A stretch of 64,000 nt of DNA from OFTM10 sp964344055 (GTDB lineage Bacteria > Actinomycetota > Acidimicrobiia > Acidimicrobiales > Aldehydirespiratoraceae), in NCBI GenBank assembly GCA_964344055.1, contig CAYFLT010000001.1, forward strand, positions 1 through 64,000, read 5' to 3'. A program made the translations under genes and the position numbers. How positions within the stretch are numbered: position 1 is the stretch's first letter; every line of letters begins with the position of its first letter. Positions 17,129 through 25,714 of the stretch are shown one piece after another. The notes under the pieces are model-generated. The model had not been told where the DNA came from. It searched no databases and saw only the letters and a program-made list of their open reading frames with translations.

Positions 17129-17143
17129 TGCATACTTCATGCA
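17129..17143 (+). promoter_or_regulatory. Probable GntR autoregulatory operator
   Basis: A perfect inverted repeat TGCAT-ACTTC-ATGCA (17129-17143) lies 14 nt upstream of the GntR ATG, overlapping a possible -10 (CATACT) and directly before the GAGG ribosome site. Position and symmetry are as expected for autorepression by an FCD-subfamily GntR dimer; binding is not shown. Confidence 0.5.
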
Positions 17144-17157
17144 AAACGAGGATCGCC

Positions 17158-17853
17158 ATGGGTGATCCGGGCATGAACCTCTATCGCAAGGTCGATCCCC
17201 AGCTTCGGCGCCGGGGTGGACTCGCCGACGAGGTCGCCACCTACGTCCGCGATCTCATCTTGACCGGGGCGCTGAAACCGGGCGTGAAGATCGACCAGGA
17301 CGCCATCGGCCGGGCCCTCGACGTCAGCCGCAGCCCCATCCGTGAGGCGCTCGTCGTTCTCGGCCAGGAGGGGCTCCTCGACGTCACCCCCCGCCGGGGC
17401 GCGTTCGTCGCCCGCCTCACCGAAGAGGACATCGTCGACCACTACGAGCTGTTCGGCGTGGTGTCCGGCCGCGCCGCGGCCATGGCCGCAGACAGCCTCA
17501 AGGACGATCAGCTCGCCGAGCTGGAGGCGGTGCACGCCCGGTTCGTCGAGGGCACCACCGAGGACCTCGGACTGCTCAACGACGAGTTCCACCGCATCAT
17601 CAACTCGGTGGCGCCCCGCCGGACCCGGTGGCTCCTGCGGCACCTGGTGCGTTCCGTTCCCGCGGCGTTCTACGAGTTCACCGACGGGTGGAATTCCCAG
17701 GCGGTGGAGCACCACGGCCGGATCCTCGAGGCGATCCTCGCCCGCGATACCGACGCCGCCCGTGAAGCCATGGAAAACCATCTGCACGAGAGCGGCGTTT
17801 CGGCCGCGGCTGCTCTGCGCCGGCAGGGCTTCTGGAACGACGACACGGACTGA
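17158..17853 (+). CDS. GntR family regulator, FCD subfamily
   Basis: A 231-residue regulator with an N-terminal winged helix (about 18-85; IGRALDVSRSPIREALVVL is the recognition region) and an all-helical FCD effector domain (about 90-215) with the metal-binding Asp-His pattern (NDEFHRIIN, EHHGRILEAI, NHLHESG). FCD proteins usually sense carboxylic acids or related catabolic intermediates. GAGG is 6 nt before ATG 17158. It lies after the ABC operon and before an acyl-CoA dehydrogenase, and likely controls one or both. In the M. smegmatis piperidine locus a GntR protein also stands beside P450 and GS-like genes. Confidence 0.9.
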   Translation: MGDPGMNLYRKVDPQLRRRGGLADEVATYVRDLILTGALKPGVKIDQDAIGRALDVSRSPIREALVVLGQEGLLDVTPRRGAFVARLTEEDIVDHYELFGVVSGRAAAMAADSLKDDQLAELEAVHARFVEGTTEDLGLLNDEFHRIINSVAPRRTRWLLRHLVRSVPAAFYEFTDGWNSQAVEHHGRILEAILARDTDAAREAMENHLHESGVSAAAALRRQGFWNDDTD

Positions 17854-17870
17854 CCGACACCCGAGAGACG

Positions 17871-19049
17871 ATGAGCGACTTCACTCCTGCCCAGCCCGAG
17901 GATTTCGAGGACATCCGCACCGAGGTGCGGCGCCTCTGCGACAAGTACGGCAACGAGTACTGGCGTGGGCTCGAACCCGACAAGTACCCCGAGGAATTCG
18001 TCGACGAACTGACCCGCCAGGGTTGGCTCGGTTCCCTCATCCCCGAGGAGTACGGCGGCGGCGGGCTCAGCATCGCCGGCGCCTCGGTGATCCTCGAGGA
18101 GATCTCGGCCAGCGGCGGCAATCCGTCGGCCTGCCACGCCCAGATGTACGTGATGGGAACGGTCCTGCGGCACGGCTCCGAGGAGCAGAAGCAGAAGTAC
18201 CTCCCGCAGGTGGCCGACGGCCGCAAGCGGCTGCAAGCGTTCGGCGTCACCGAACCGGCTGCGGGATCCGAGACCACCGCGATCCGCACCCGGGCCGAAC
18301 GCGACGGTGACACCTGGCGGATCAATGGCCAGAAGATCTGGACCAGCCGGGCTCTCTATTCCGACCTGATGGTGCTCCTCGCCCGCACCACACCGCCGGA
18401 CCAGGTCGAGAACCGCCTCGACGGCATCTCGGTCTTCCTCGTCGAGATGAAGGACGACAACGGTGACTGGATCCCCGGGCTAACGATCAACCCGATCGAG
18501 ACCATGATGAACCACAACTCCACCGAGGTGTTCTTCGACGATGTGGTCATCCCCGCCGATGCGCTGGTCGGCACCGAAGGCAACGGCTTTCGCCACATCC
18601 TCGACGGCATGAACGCCGAGCGCATCCTGATCTCAGCGGAGTGCATCGGCGACGGCCGCTTCTTTCTCGACAAGGCCAGCGCCTACGCGAACGAGCGCGA
18701 GGTCTTCGGCCGGCCGATCGGAATGAACCAAGGCGTCCAGTTCCCCCTGGCGAAGGCGTACGCCAACCTCCAGGCTGCCGATCTCATGCGTTGGAAGGCA
18801 GCGAACCTCTTCGACCAGGGGAGGTCCTGCGGAGCGGAGGCCAACATGGCCAAGATGCTCGCCTCCGAGGCGTCGTGGGAGGCCGGCAACGCCGCGCTCA
18901 ACACCCACGGTGGCTTCGGGTTCGCCACCGAATACGACATCGAGCGCAAGCTCCGGGAAACGAGGCTCTACCAAGTGGCTCCCATCAACAACAATCTCGT
19001 GCTGGCCTTCGTCGCCCAGAAGTGCCTCGGCCTCCCGAAGAGCTACTGA
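17871..19049 (+). CDS. Acyl-CoA dehydrogenase
   Basis: A 392-residue FAD-dependent acyl-CoA dehydrogenase. The fold is complete: GWLGSLIPEEYGGGGL, the FAD/substrate motif GVTEPAAGSET, WRINGQKIWTSRA, and the C-terminal NTHGGFGFATEYDIERKLRE with the conserved helix that closes the active site. It would introduce a double bond into a CoA thioester. It starts 17 nt after the GntR stop and overlaps the alcohol dehydrogenase start by one base. The CoA substrate is not known. Confidence 0.9.
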   Translation: MSDFTPAQPEDFEDIRTEVRRLCDKYGNEYWRGLEPDKYPEEFVDELTRQGWLGSLIPEEYGGGGLSIAGASVILEEISASGGNPSACHAQMYVMGTVLRHGSEEQKQKYLPQVADGRKRLQAFGVTEPAAGSETTAIRTRAERDGDTWRINGQKIWTSRALYSDLMVLLARTTPPDQVENRLDGISVFLVEMKDDNGDWIPGLTINPIETMMNHNSTEVFFDDVVIPADALVGTEGNGFRHILDGMNAERILISAECIGDGRFFLDKASAYANEREVFGRPIGMNQGVQFPLAKAYANLQAADLMRWKAANLFDQGRSCGAEANMAKMLASEASWEAGNAALNTHGGFGFATEYDIERKLRETRLYQVAPINNNLVLAFVAQKCLGLPKSY

Positions 19050-20014
19050 TGCGCGCCGTCGTTCTGTCCGCGCCGGGTTCGCCCCTCCGGGTGGTCGATG
19101 ATCACCCCGAGCCCGGCGCGGGCAAGGAGTCGGGTGAGATCCTCGATGTCACGGCCTGCGGCGTATGCCACTCCGACATCCACGTGGTCGACGGCGACTT
19201 CCCGAGCCCGATGCCGATCGTGATGGGCCACGAGGTCACCGGTGTCCATCCGGAACTGGGACCGGTGATGCTCTACGCCCCCTGGGGCTGTGGCGGCTGC
19301 CAGCAGTGCTCCGACGGTGAGGAGATGATCTGCGCCAACGCCACCGAGGCCGGTCTCTTCGTCGACGGCGGCTACGCGGAGCGCATGTGGATACCGGACC
19401 GCAGCTATCTGTCGCCCCTCGATGGTCTCGACCCGTACGCTGCGGCGCCACTCGCCTGCGGCGGGCTCACCGCCTACCGGGCCGTGAAGCACGGCCTCGA
19501 CACGCTCCGGCATCGGTCGAATCCCCGCGCGCTGGTGATCGGCGCCGGAGGGCTCGGCCAGTTCGCACTCCGCTACCTGCGACTCCTGGCCGACGCCCAC
19601 GTCATCGCGCTCGACACCTCCGAGGAGAAGCGGGAGCTGGCTCTGAGCCGCGGCGCCGCCGAGTCCGTGGCCCCCGGCGAGGAGATCGGACCCTGCGATG
19701 TGGTTCTGGACTTCATCGGTGCTGATGTCACCCTTGCCACCGCGAGCGCATCGGTCGCCCGCAAAGGGATCGTGATCGTCGTCGGGCTTGCCGGCGGCAC
19801 CACCCCGTTCGGGCTCACTTCGGTGCCACCGGAGTCCCGTTTCATGTCGAGCTTCTGGGGCACCCGTGCCGAGATGGACGAACTCCTCGATCTCGCGCGA
19901 CGCGAGTCGTCGATCGTTCAGCCGGTCGAGACCATGCCGTTGGCCGACGCCCAGATCGCCCACGACCGCCTACGGGCCGGCCAGATCCCCGGCCGAGTCG
20001 TCCTCACCCCCTGA
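19049..20014 (+). CDS. Zinc-dependent alcohol dehydrogenase (MDR family)
   Basis: A 321-residue medium-chain dehydrogenase. Catalytic zinc ligands are Cys40 (ACGVCHSD) and His61-Glu62 (GHEV); the structural zinc site is Cys81, Cys84, Cys87 and Cys95. The Rossmann motif GAGGLGQFAL follows near residue 165. It oxidises an alcohol to an aldehyde or ketone with NAD(P). ATG 19049 overlaps the preceding stop (TGATG). With the aldehyde dehydrogenase at 22919 it would form an alcohol-to-acid route. There are 83 nt to the next gene, so it may end this transcript. Confidence 0.9.
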   Translation: MRAVVLSAPGSPLRVVDDHPEPGAGKESGEILDVTACGVCHSDIHVVDGDFPSPMPIVMGHEVTGVHPELGPVMLYAPWGCGGCQQCSDGEEMICANATEAGLFVDGGYAERMWIPDRSYLSPLDGLDPYAAAPLACGGLTAYRAVKHGLDTLRHRSNPRALVIGAGGLGQFALRYLRLLADAHVIALDTSEEKRELALSRGAAESVAPGEEIGPCDVVLDFIGADVTLATASASVARKGIVIVVGLAGGTTPFGLTSVPPESRFMSSFWGTRAEMDELLDLARRESSIVQPVETMPLADAQIAHDRLRAGQIPGRVVLTP

Positions 20015-20097
20015 GACAGGGAAACGGAACCCCCTGTCCCGCCCACTCCTCCGCCCATCCCACCCACCAACTCCCACGAACACAAGAAAGGCCAGCG

Positions 20098-21429
20098 ATG
20101 GACCTCGAAGCCTTCCAGCAGGCAGCCGCCGATCACGATCTCCACACGATCGAGATCGGTACGCCCGACACCCAGGGCCACATCCGCGGGAAGCGAGTGC
20201 CGGTCGAGCGCTTCTTCCGCACCACCATCGAGACGGGAGTCAGCATCGCTGACGCCATGTTCGTCTTCGACATGCAGAACGACCTGCCCGACAACGAATT
20301 CGTCAACATGGACTCGGGCTATCTCGACTGCCGTCTTCTGCCCGACCCGAACTCCGGTCACATCCTCGGCCACCGGCCCGGGTACGGCCTGGTCTTCGCC
20401 AACGCCTACGACCATCACGGCAACCTGCATCAGCTCGCCCCGCGGTCCGTGCTGGCCCAGCAGGTCGAGCGGTGTCACGACCAGGGTCTCGACCCGGTAG
20501 TGGCCACCGAACTCGAGTTCTACCTGTGCACCCCGGAATGGGACCCCGTACAGAACCACATCCAGTACAGCTCGCTGACTGACGCCGTCGAAGTCGAAGA
20601 GGTGCTGCGTCACATGCGCGAGGCGCTGATCGCGGCCGGGATCGAGGTGGAGTCCTCGAACGCCGAGTACGGCCCCGGCCAGATCGAGATCAACACCGGG
20701 CCGGCCGACGCCATGACCGCCGCCGACAACACCGTGCTGTTCAAGAGCATCGTCAAGCAAGTGGCCGTGCAGCATGGGTTGCGGGCCACGTTCATGCCGA
20801 AGCCGTGGACCGAGCAGTCGGGCTCGGGCATGCACGTGCACACCAGCCTCAACGAGAACGGCAGGAACGCCTTCGCCGACTCAGACGGAGCTCCGAACGA
20901 ACTCATGTCGAAGTGGCTCGGCGGCCTCATGGAGCACGCCTCCGCTATGACCTTCCTGGGGGCGCCGACGTCGAACGGGCCCAAGCGGATCCGCCCGTAC
21001 ACGTTCGCCCCGACCCACATCCATTGGGGGCTCGACAACCGGACCGTCCTCGCTCGGTGCATCGCAGAGGCGGGATCGTCGGCCAACCGGGTCGAGTTCC
21101 GGTCCGCAGGAGCGGATGCGAACCCGTACCTCATCATCGCGGCGATCCTCGCCGCCGGCGCCGACGGGTTGGAGCGCGAGCTCACGCCTCCACCGATGAG
21201 CGAGGGCGACATGTACACCAACCCGGGGGACTGCACCCCGCTGGCGACGACCCTGTCGGATGCGATCGAGGCCTTCAAGGGAAGCTCGCTCGCGGAGCAG
21301 ATGGGCGAAATGTTCTCCCGCAGCTACGTGAGCATCGCCGAAGCCGAGGTCGGCCTCGCAGCGGAGAACTCGCCGGACGAGGACGAGGTCAACGCCTGGG
21401 AGCGCGAGCGCTTCATCGAGCACAGCTAG
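20098..21429 (+). CDS. Glutamine synthetase-like gamma-glutamyl-amine ligase (PuuA-like)
   Basis: A 443-residue GS-fold ligase similar in length and motifs to gamma-glutamylputrescine synthetase. The N-terminal beta-grasp part has TPDTQGHIRGKRVP. Catalytic motifs are ATELEFYL, SSNAEYGPGQIEIN, the FMPKPWTEQSGSGMHVHTSL block, RIRPYTFAPTHIHWGLDN and RVEFRSAGADANPYL, all intact. It should join glutamate to an amine with ATP. Start ATG 20098 follows AAAGG at 11 nt. A P450 begins 11 nt downstream, followed by its ferredoxin and an aldehyde dehydrogenase. This is the more canonical of the two GS-like proteins in the window. Confidence 0.9.
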   Translation: MDLEAFQQAAADHDLHTIEIGTPDTQGHIRGKRVPVERFFRTTIETGVSIADAMFVFDMQNDLPDNEFVNMDSGYLDCRLLPDPNSGHILGHRPGYGLVFANAYDHHGNLHQLAPRSVLAQQVERCHDQGLDPVVATELEFYLCTPEWDPVQNHIQYSSLTDAVEVEEVLRHMREALIAAGIEVESSNAEYGPGQIEINTGPADAMTAADNTVLFKSIVKQVAVQHGLRATFMPKPWTEQSGSGMHVHTSLNENGRNAFADSDGAPNELMSKWLGGLMEHASAMTFLGAPTSNGPKRIRPYTFAPTHIHWGLDNRTVLARCIAEAGSSANRVEFRSAGADANPYLIIAAILAAGADGLERELTPPPMSEGDMYTNPGDCTPLATTLSDAIEAFKGSSLAEQMGEMFSRSYVSIAEAEVGLAAENSPDEDEVNAWERERFIEHS

Positions 21430-21440
21430 GAGGCTGCGCC

Positions 21441-22688
21441 ATGTCCACCGTCACACCCGAGTCGCTCGACGTCACCACCGCGGACCTGTATCTGGACGGC
21501 GTTCCCCATGACGCCTTCGCGGCGATGAGGGCGATGCCCGGCCTGTACTGGCATCCGTACGACGATTCCGGCTTCTGGGCCGTTACCCGGCATGCCGACG
21601 TGAAGGAGGCGTCCAAGCGGGCGGCCGACTTCTCGTCCGGCATCGGTCACACGAACCTGTGGGATCTCGAACCGGACGCGCTCGAGGCGAGGCGATCGAT
21701 CCTCGACACCGACCCGCCCGACCACACGCGGCTACGCCGCCTCGTGGCCAAGGCGTTCACGCCGAAGGCGATCCGGGCGTGGGAGGACGTGACCAGGGCG
21801 ATCACCGAGGAACTCCTCGACGAATACCCCGAAGCCGGCGGGGGCGACTGGGTCGAGATGGTGGCCGCACCGCTCCCCATCCGGGTGATCCTCACGATCC
21901 TCGGCGTCCCCGTGGAAGACGCCGACTACCTCGTGGAGATCTCCAACTACCTGGTGGAAGGCACCAGCGATGCACCGTCGCTGCCGGCCGATGCGTACGG
22001 CAACAGCACCGAGCTCCGTCTCCTGCCCTTCCAGAGTCCGGCCAGCCACGCCCTCTACGAGTATGGCGAGAAGCTCGGCAACGAACGCCGGGCCGACCCT
22101 CGTGAGGACATGGTGACCTATCTCGTCCAGGCGGAGGACGAGGGCGATCGTTTGTCCCACAACGAGTACCGGAACTTCTTCCACGCCCTGGTGTTCGCGG
22201 GAAACGAGACCACCCGCACGGCCATCACCCATGGGGCGATGGCATTCGCCGACAACCCCACGGAATGGCAGCGGTTCCTGGACGACTCCGGACTGCTCGA
22301 TACCGGGGTCGAGGAAGTGATCCGCTGGGCCTCGCCGGTGCTGCACATGCGGCGCACCGCCGCCGAGGACACCGAGCTCGCGGGCACGACGATCGCTGCC
22401 GGCGACAAGGTGGTCATGTGGTACATCTCGGCCAATCGGGACGAGGCCGCGTTCGAGGATCCATTCCGCTTCGACCTCGGTCGGGCCGACAACAACCACC
22501 AGGCGTTCGGCGGCGGCGGTCCGCACTTCTGCCTCGGGGCGTTCCTGGCCCGCATGGAGATCAAGGTGCTCATGGAAGAGATGCACAAGCGCCGGATGGT
22601 TCTCGAACCACGGGGCAAGGCGGTGCACGCGCCGTCGAACTTCGTACACGGTGTGCTGTCGGTGGAGATGGGAGCGGCTCGTGGCTGA
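21441..22688 (+). CDS. Cytochrome P450
   Basis: A 415-residue soluble P450 with all hallmarks: I-helix AGNETTRT (about 253-260), ExxR in EEVIRW, and heme motif FGGGGPHFCLG with Cys364. It is closely similar to the P450s at 24452 and 8852. ATG 21441 follows an AGGAGG site. It lies directly after the GS-like ligase and overlaps the ferredoxin start, so ligase, monooxygenase and electron donor are co-translated. Oxidation of the gamma-glutamylated or free amine is the working inference; no ferredoxin reductase is nearby. Confidence 0.92.
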   Translation: MSTVTPESLDVTTADLYLDGVPHDAFAAMRAMPGLYWHPYDDSGFWAVTRHADVKEASKRAADFSSGIGHTNLWDLEPDALEARRSILDTDPPDHTRLRRLVAKAFTPKAIRAWEDVTRAITEELLDEYPEAGGGDWVEMVAAPLPIRVILTILGVPVEDADYLVEISNYLVEGTSDAPSLPADAYGNSTELRLLPFQSPASHALYEYGEKLGNERRADPREDMVTYLVQAEDEGDRLSHNEYRNFFHALVFAGNETTRTAITHGAMAFADNPTEWQRFLDDSGLLDTGVEEVIRWASPVLHMRRTAAEDTELAGTTIAAGDKVVMWYISANRDEAAFEDPFRFDLGRADNNHQAFGGGGPHFCLGAFLARMEIKVLMEEMHKRRMVLEPRGKAVHAPSNFVHGVLSVEMGAARG

Positions 22689-22914
22689 ATCCGACAACGG
22701 TGGGGGCAACGACGATCTCGTGACCCTGCAGATCGACGCGGAGGTGTGCATCGGAGTCGGGCAGTGTGAGCTCCTCGAGCCCGACACCTTCCGGCTGGAC
22801 GACGACGAGGGCATGTCCCATGTGATCGGGGAGGGCACGCTTCCGCGGTCCCGTGCTGACGTCGTGATCGACAAGTGCCCGAGCAGTGCGATCTCGATCG
22901 TGGGCGAGGGCTGA
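22681..22914 (+). CDS. [3Fe-4S] ferredoxin
   Basis: A 77-residue single-cluster ferredoxin. Cys23, Cys29 (CIGVGQC) and Cys66 (DKCP) give the CX5C...CP pattern of P450-associated 3Fe-4S ferredoxins; the second Cys of a 4Fe-4S site is absent. GTG 22681 overlaps the P450 stop by 8 nt, and the P450 is the likely electron acceptor. It may also serve the other P450s, since no second ferredoxin is seen. Confidence 0.9.
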   Translation: MAESDNGGGNDDLVTLQIDAEVCIGVGQCELLEPDTFRLDDDEGMSHVIGEGTLPRSRADVVIDKCPSSAISIVGEG

Positions 22915-22918
22915 GTCG

Positions 22919-24385
22919 GTGACCGAGATCTTCGACAACTTCATCGACGGCGGCTTCGTGGCGCCGCCGAATGGTCGTCGCATGTCGACCTCCAACCCGT
23001 TCTCGGGAGAGGCCTGGGCCGAAGTGGCCGACGACCCCGCGGCAGTGGAGGTCGCGGTGGCCGCCGCTCGTCGCGCGTTCGACGAGGGCCCCTGGGCCTC
23101 GATGTCGGGGGTGGAACGTGGCAGCCTCATGCGGCGCCTCGGTGAGCTCTTGACGCGTGACGCAGAGGAGCTGTCGAAGATCGAGACCCGCGACAACGGC
23201 AAGATCATCCGGGAGACCTCCGCCCAGGCCAAGAGTCTGAAAGGCTATTACGACTTCTTCGCCGGTCAGGCCGACAAGATCGCCGGTGAGCAGCTGCCGA
23301 GTCCCTCACCCGACTTCCTCGTCTACACCGAGAAGATGCCGGTGGGCGTCGTAGGGGCGATCGTGCCCTGGAACTCCCCCTTGGCGCTGCTCACCTGGAA
23401 GCTCGCCCCAATCCTCGCTGCGGGATGCACGGTGGTCGTAAAGCCCTCCGACATCACGCCGGTGACGGCCCTGATGCTGGCCGAGCGGGCCGCGGAGGCC
23501 GGCTTCCCTCCAGGGGTGATCAATGTGGTGACCGGGGGTGCCGAGGTCGGTGCCGCCATCACGTCCCATCCCGACATCGACATGATCACGTTCACCGGAG
23601 GCGAGGTCACTGCCCGCCACGTGGCCCGAGCCGCAGCGGAGAACCTCACGCCGACCGTCCTGGAGCTGGGAGGCAAGTCCCCACAGATCATCTTCGATGA
23701 CGCCGACCCCGAGGCGGCGACCAACGGCCTGCTGGCCGGCATCTTCGCCGCGAGCGGCCAGACCTGCGTGGCGGGTTCGCGCGCTTACGTCCACGAGGAC
23801 ATCGCCGAGGACGTCATCTCACGGGTCGTCGCCCGTGCCGAGACGATCGTGCTCGGCGATCCGAGTGACGTCACCACCGAGATGGGTCCCGCGGCCTCCG
23901 ACGATCAGCGTGACCGGATCCTGGCGATGATCCAGCAGGCCCGCGACGAGGGCGCCACCATCGCGGCGGGCGGCGTGGTCGACCCCGACCTGGGTGGACG
24001 CTTCGTGCGGCCGACCGTCATCACCGACGTCGACAACCGGACCACGATCGTTCAGCGCGAGGTATTCGGCCCGGTGCTCGCGGTGATGACGTTCTCCGAC
24101 GAGGACGAGGCGGTCGCCCTGGCGAACGACTCCGACTACGGCCTCGCGGCCGGTGTGTGGACGTCCGACGTCCGGCGTGCCCATCGTATGGCCCGCCGGC
24201 TCCAGGCGGGCACGGTGTGGATCAACACCTACCGCAACGTCTCCTACATGGCGCCGTTCGGTGGGGTGAAGCAGTCCGGCCACGGCAAGGACAACGGGCT
24301 CGAGGCGATCGACGAGTTCCTCGTCACCAAGGTCGTGTGGGTCGAGCTCACCGGCAACACCCGCGACCCCTTCGTGATCGGATGA
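22919..24385 (+). CDS. Aldehyde dehydrogenase
   Basis: A 488-residue NAD(P)-dependent aldehyde dehydrogenase. It has the cofactor region VPWNSPLALLTWKLAPILAAG, Glu in LELGGKSP, catalytic Cys in GQTCVAGS and the C-terminal PFGGVKQSGHGKDNG. GTG 22919 is 4 nt after the ferredoxin stop. In this operon it would oxidise the aldehyde made by P450 or amine oxidation, the role PuuC plays in the gamma-glutamyl-putrescine pathway. The substrate itself is inference. Confidence 0.9.
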   Translation: MTEIFDNFIDGGFVAPPNGRRMSTSNPFSGEAWAEVADDPAAVEVAVAAARRAFDEGPWASMSGVERGSLMRRLGELLTRDAEELSKIETRDNGKIIRETSAQAKSLKGYYDFFAGQADKIAGEQLPSPSPDFLVYTEKMPVGVVGAIVPWNSPLALLTWKLAPILAAGCTVVVKPSDITPVTALMLAERAAEAGFPPGVINVVTGGAEVGAAITSHPDIDMITFTGGEVTARHVARAAAENLTPTVLELGGKSPQIIFDDADPEAATNGLLAGIFAASGQTCVAGSRAYVHEDIAEDVISRVVARAETIVLGDPSDVTTEMGPAASDDQRDRILAMIQQARDEGATIAAGGVVDPDLGGRFVRPTVITDVDNRTTIVQREVFGPVLAVMTFSDEDEAVALANDSDYGLAAGVWTSDVRRAHRMARRLQAGTVWINTYRNVSYMAPFGGVKQSGHGKDNGLEAIDEFLVTKVVWVELTGNTRDPFVIG

Positions 24386-24451
24386 TCGGATGAGCGACCA
24401 TCGGGAGCGGGGCCACCCGGCCCGTTGCGGCAGCAACAAGAGGGAAGAACG

Positions 24452-25714
24452 ATGACCACCAAGACCCTGGCTCCTGCCGATCTCGCCGATCCCCAGCTCT
24501 ACGTCGACGGCATCCCGCACGAGGTGTTCGCCGAGATCCGCGCCATGCCGGGCCTGGTCTGGAACGCCATCGGTGGCGATCCAGACGATGGATTCTGGGC
24601 GGTCACCCGTCATGCCGACGTGGTCGAGGTGTCGCGTGACCCGGCGACGTATTCGTCGGCGAAGGGCCACATCCAGATCTACGACATCGACGAGGATGCC
24701 CTCGACGCCAGGGCATCCATGATCGACATGGACCCGCCCCGCCACACCCGTCTCCGGCGGCTCGTCTCCACGGCGTTCACCCCTCGTCACATCGAAGCCC
24801 ATCGTGGTGCGATTCGGCAGCGAGTCCGGGACTGCCTCGACGCAGTGGTTGCCGCGGGAGGCGGCGACTGGCACGACATGGTGGCCAAGCCGATCCCGAT
24901 CTCGGTGATCTGCGACATCATGGGCGTGCCGGCGGAAGACCACGACTACATGATCGAGCTGTCGGACTACCTCGTCGCCGGCACGTCCAACGAACCGCTG
25001 GAGCCGACGGCCTACGGCAACACCACCGACTTGAGGCTCCTGCCGTTCGACAGTCCGGCGGCCCACGGGATGGCCGAGTACGCCCGGGAGCTGGCCAAGC
25101 GTCGGCGACGGGAGCCGACCGACGATCTGATCACGAAGCTCATCAATGCAGAGGTCGACGGCGAACGGCTGACCGATGGTGAGTTCACCAACTTCTTCAG
25201 GCTGATGATCTTCGCTGGAAACGAGACCACCCGCGGGTCGATGGCCCACCTGGCCACCCACCTCCACCGCTTTCCCGAGGAGTTCGCCCGGGTGCGGGAC
25301 GATCGATCACTGCTCGACACCGCGGCGGAAGAGGTCGTGCGCTACTCCTCACCGATCCTCTACTTCCGGCGAACCGCCACCCGTGACACCGAGCTGGCCG
25401 GCACGGCGATCAAGGAGGGGGAGAAGGTGGTCATGTGGTACTCGTCCGCCGACTTCGACGACGCCGTGTTCCCCGACCCGCTCCGCTTCGACGTGGGCAG
25501 GCCCCTCCGCCCACCGAACGTCGCGTTCGGCGGCGGTGGACCCCACTTCTGCCTCGGCGCGTCGCTCGCCCGGTTGGAGATCTCGATCCTGATCGACGAG
25601 ATCGTCGAGCGCGAGCTGTCGATCGAGGTCACCGGGGGTCCCGACTTCGTGCTGTCCAACTTTGTCAACGGCATCGAGCGCGTCGACGTGCGGGTCACCG
25701 AGCCGAGCCGATGA
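24452..25714 (+). CDS. Cytochrome P450
   Basis: A 420-residue soluble P450 similar to the one at 21441. It has I-helix AGNETTRG, EEVVRY as ExxR, and FGGGGPHFCLG with Cys367. Both share the GNxTxLRLLPFxSPA segment at which the P450 at 8852 is broken. ATG 24452 has an AGGGAAG site. It is 66 nt after the aldehyde dehydrogenase and overlaps the TPR-protein start by 4 nt (ATGA). Probably a paralogue acting on a related or successive substrate. Confidence 0.92.
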   Translation: MTTKTLAPADLADPQLYVDGIPHEVFAEIRAMPGLVWNAIGGDPDDGFWAVTRHADVVEVSRDPATYSSAKGHIQIYDIDEDALDARASMIDMDPPRHTRLRRLVSTAFTPRHIEAHRGAIRQRVRDCLDAVVAAGGGDWHDMVAKPIPISVICDIMGVPAEDHDYMIELSDYLVAGTSNEPLEPTAYGNTTDLRLLPFDSPAAHGMAEYARELAKRRRREPTDDLITKLINAEVDGERLTDGEFTNFFRLMIFAGNETTRGSMAHLATHLHRFPEEFARVRDDRSLLDTAAEEVVRYSSPILYFRRTATRDTELAGTAIKEGEKVVMWYSSADFDDAVFPDPLRFDVGRPLRPPNVAFGGGGPHFCLGASLARLEISILIDEIVERELSIEVTGGPDFVLSNFVNGIERVDVRVTEPSR

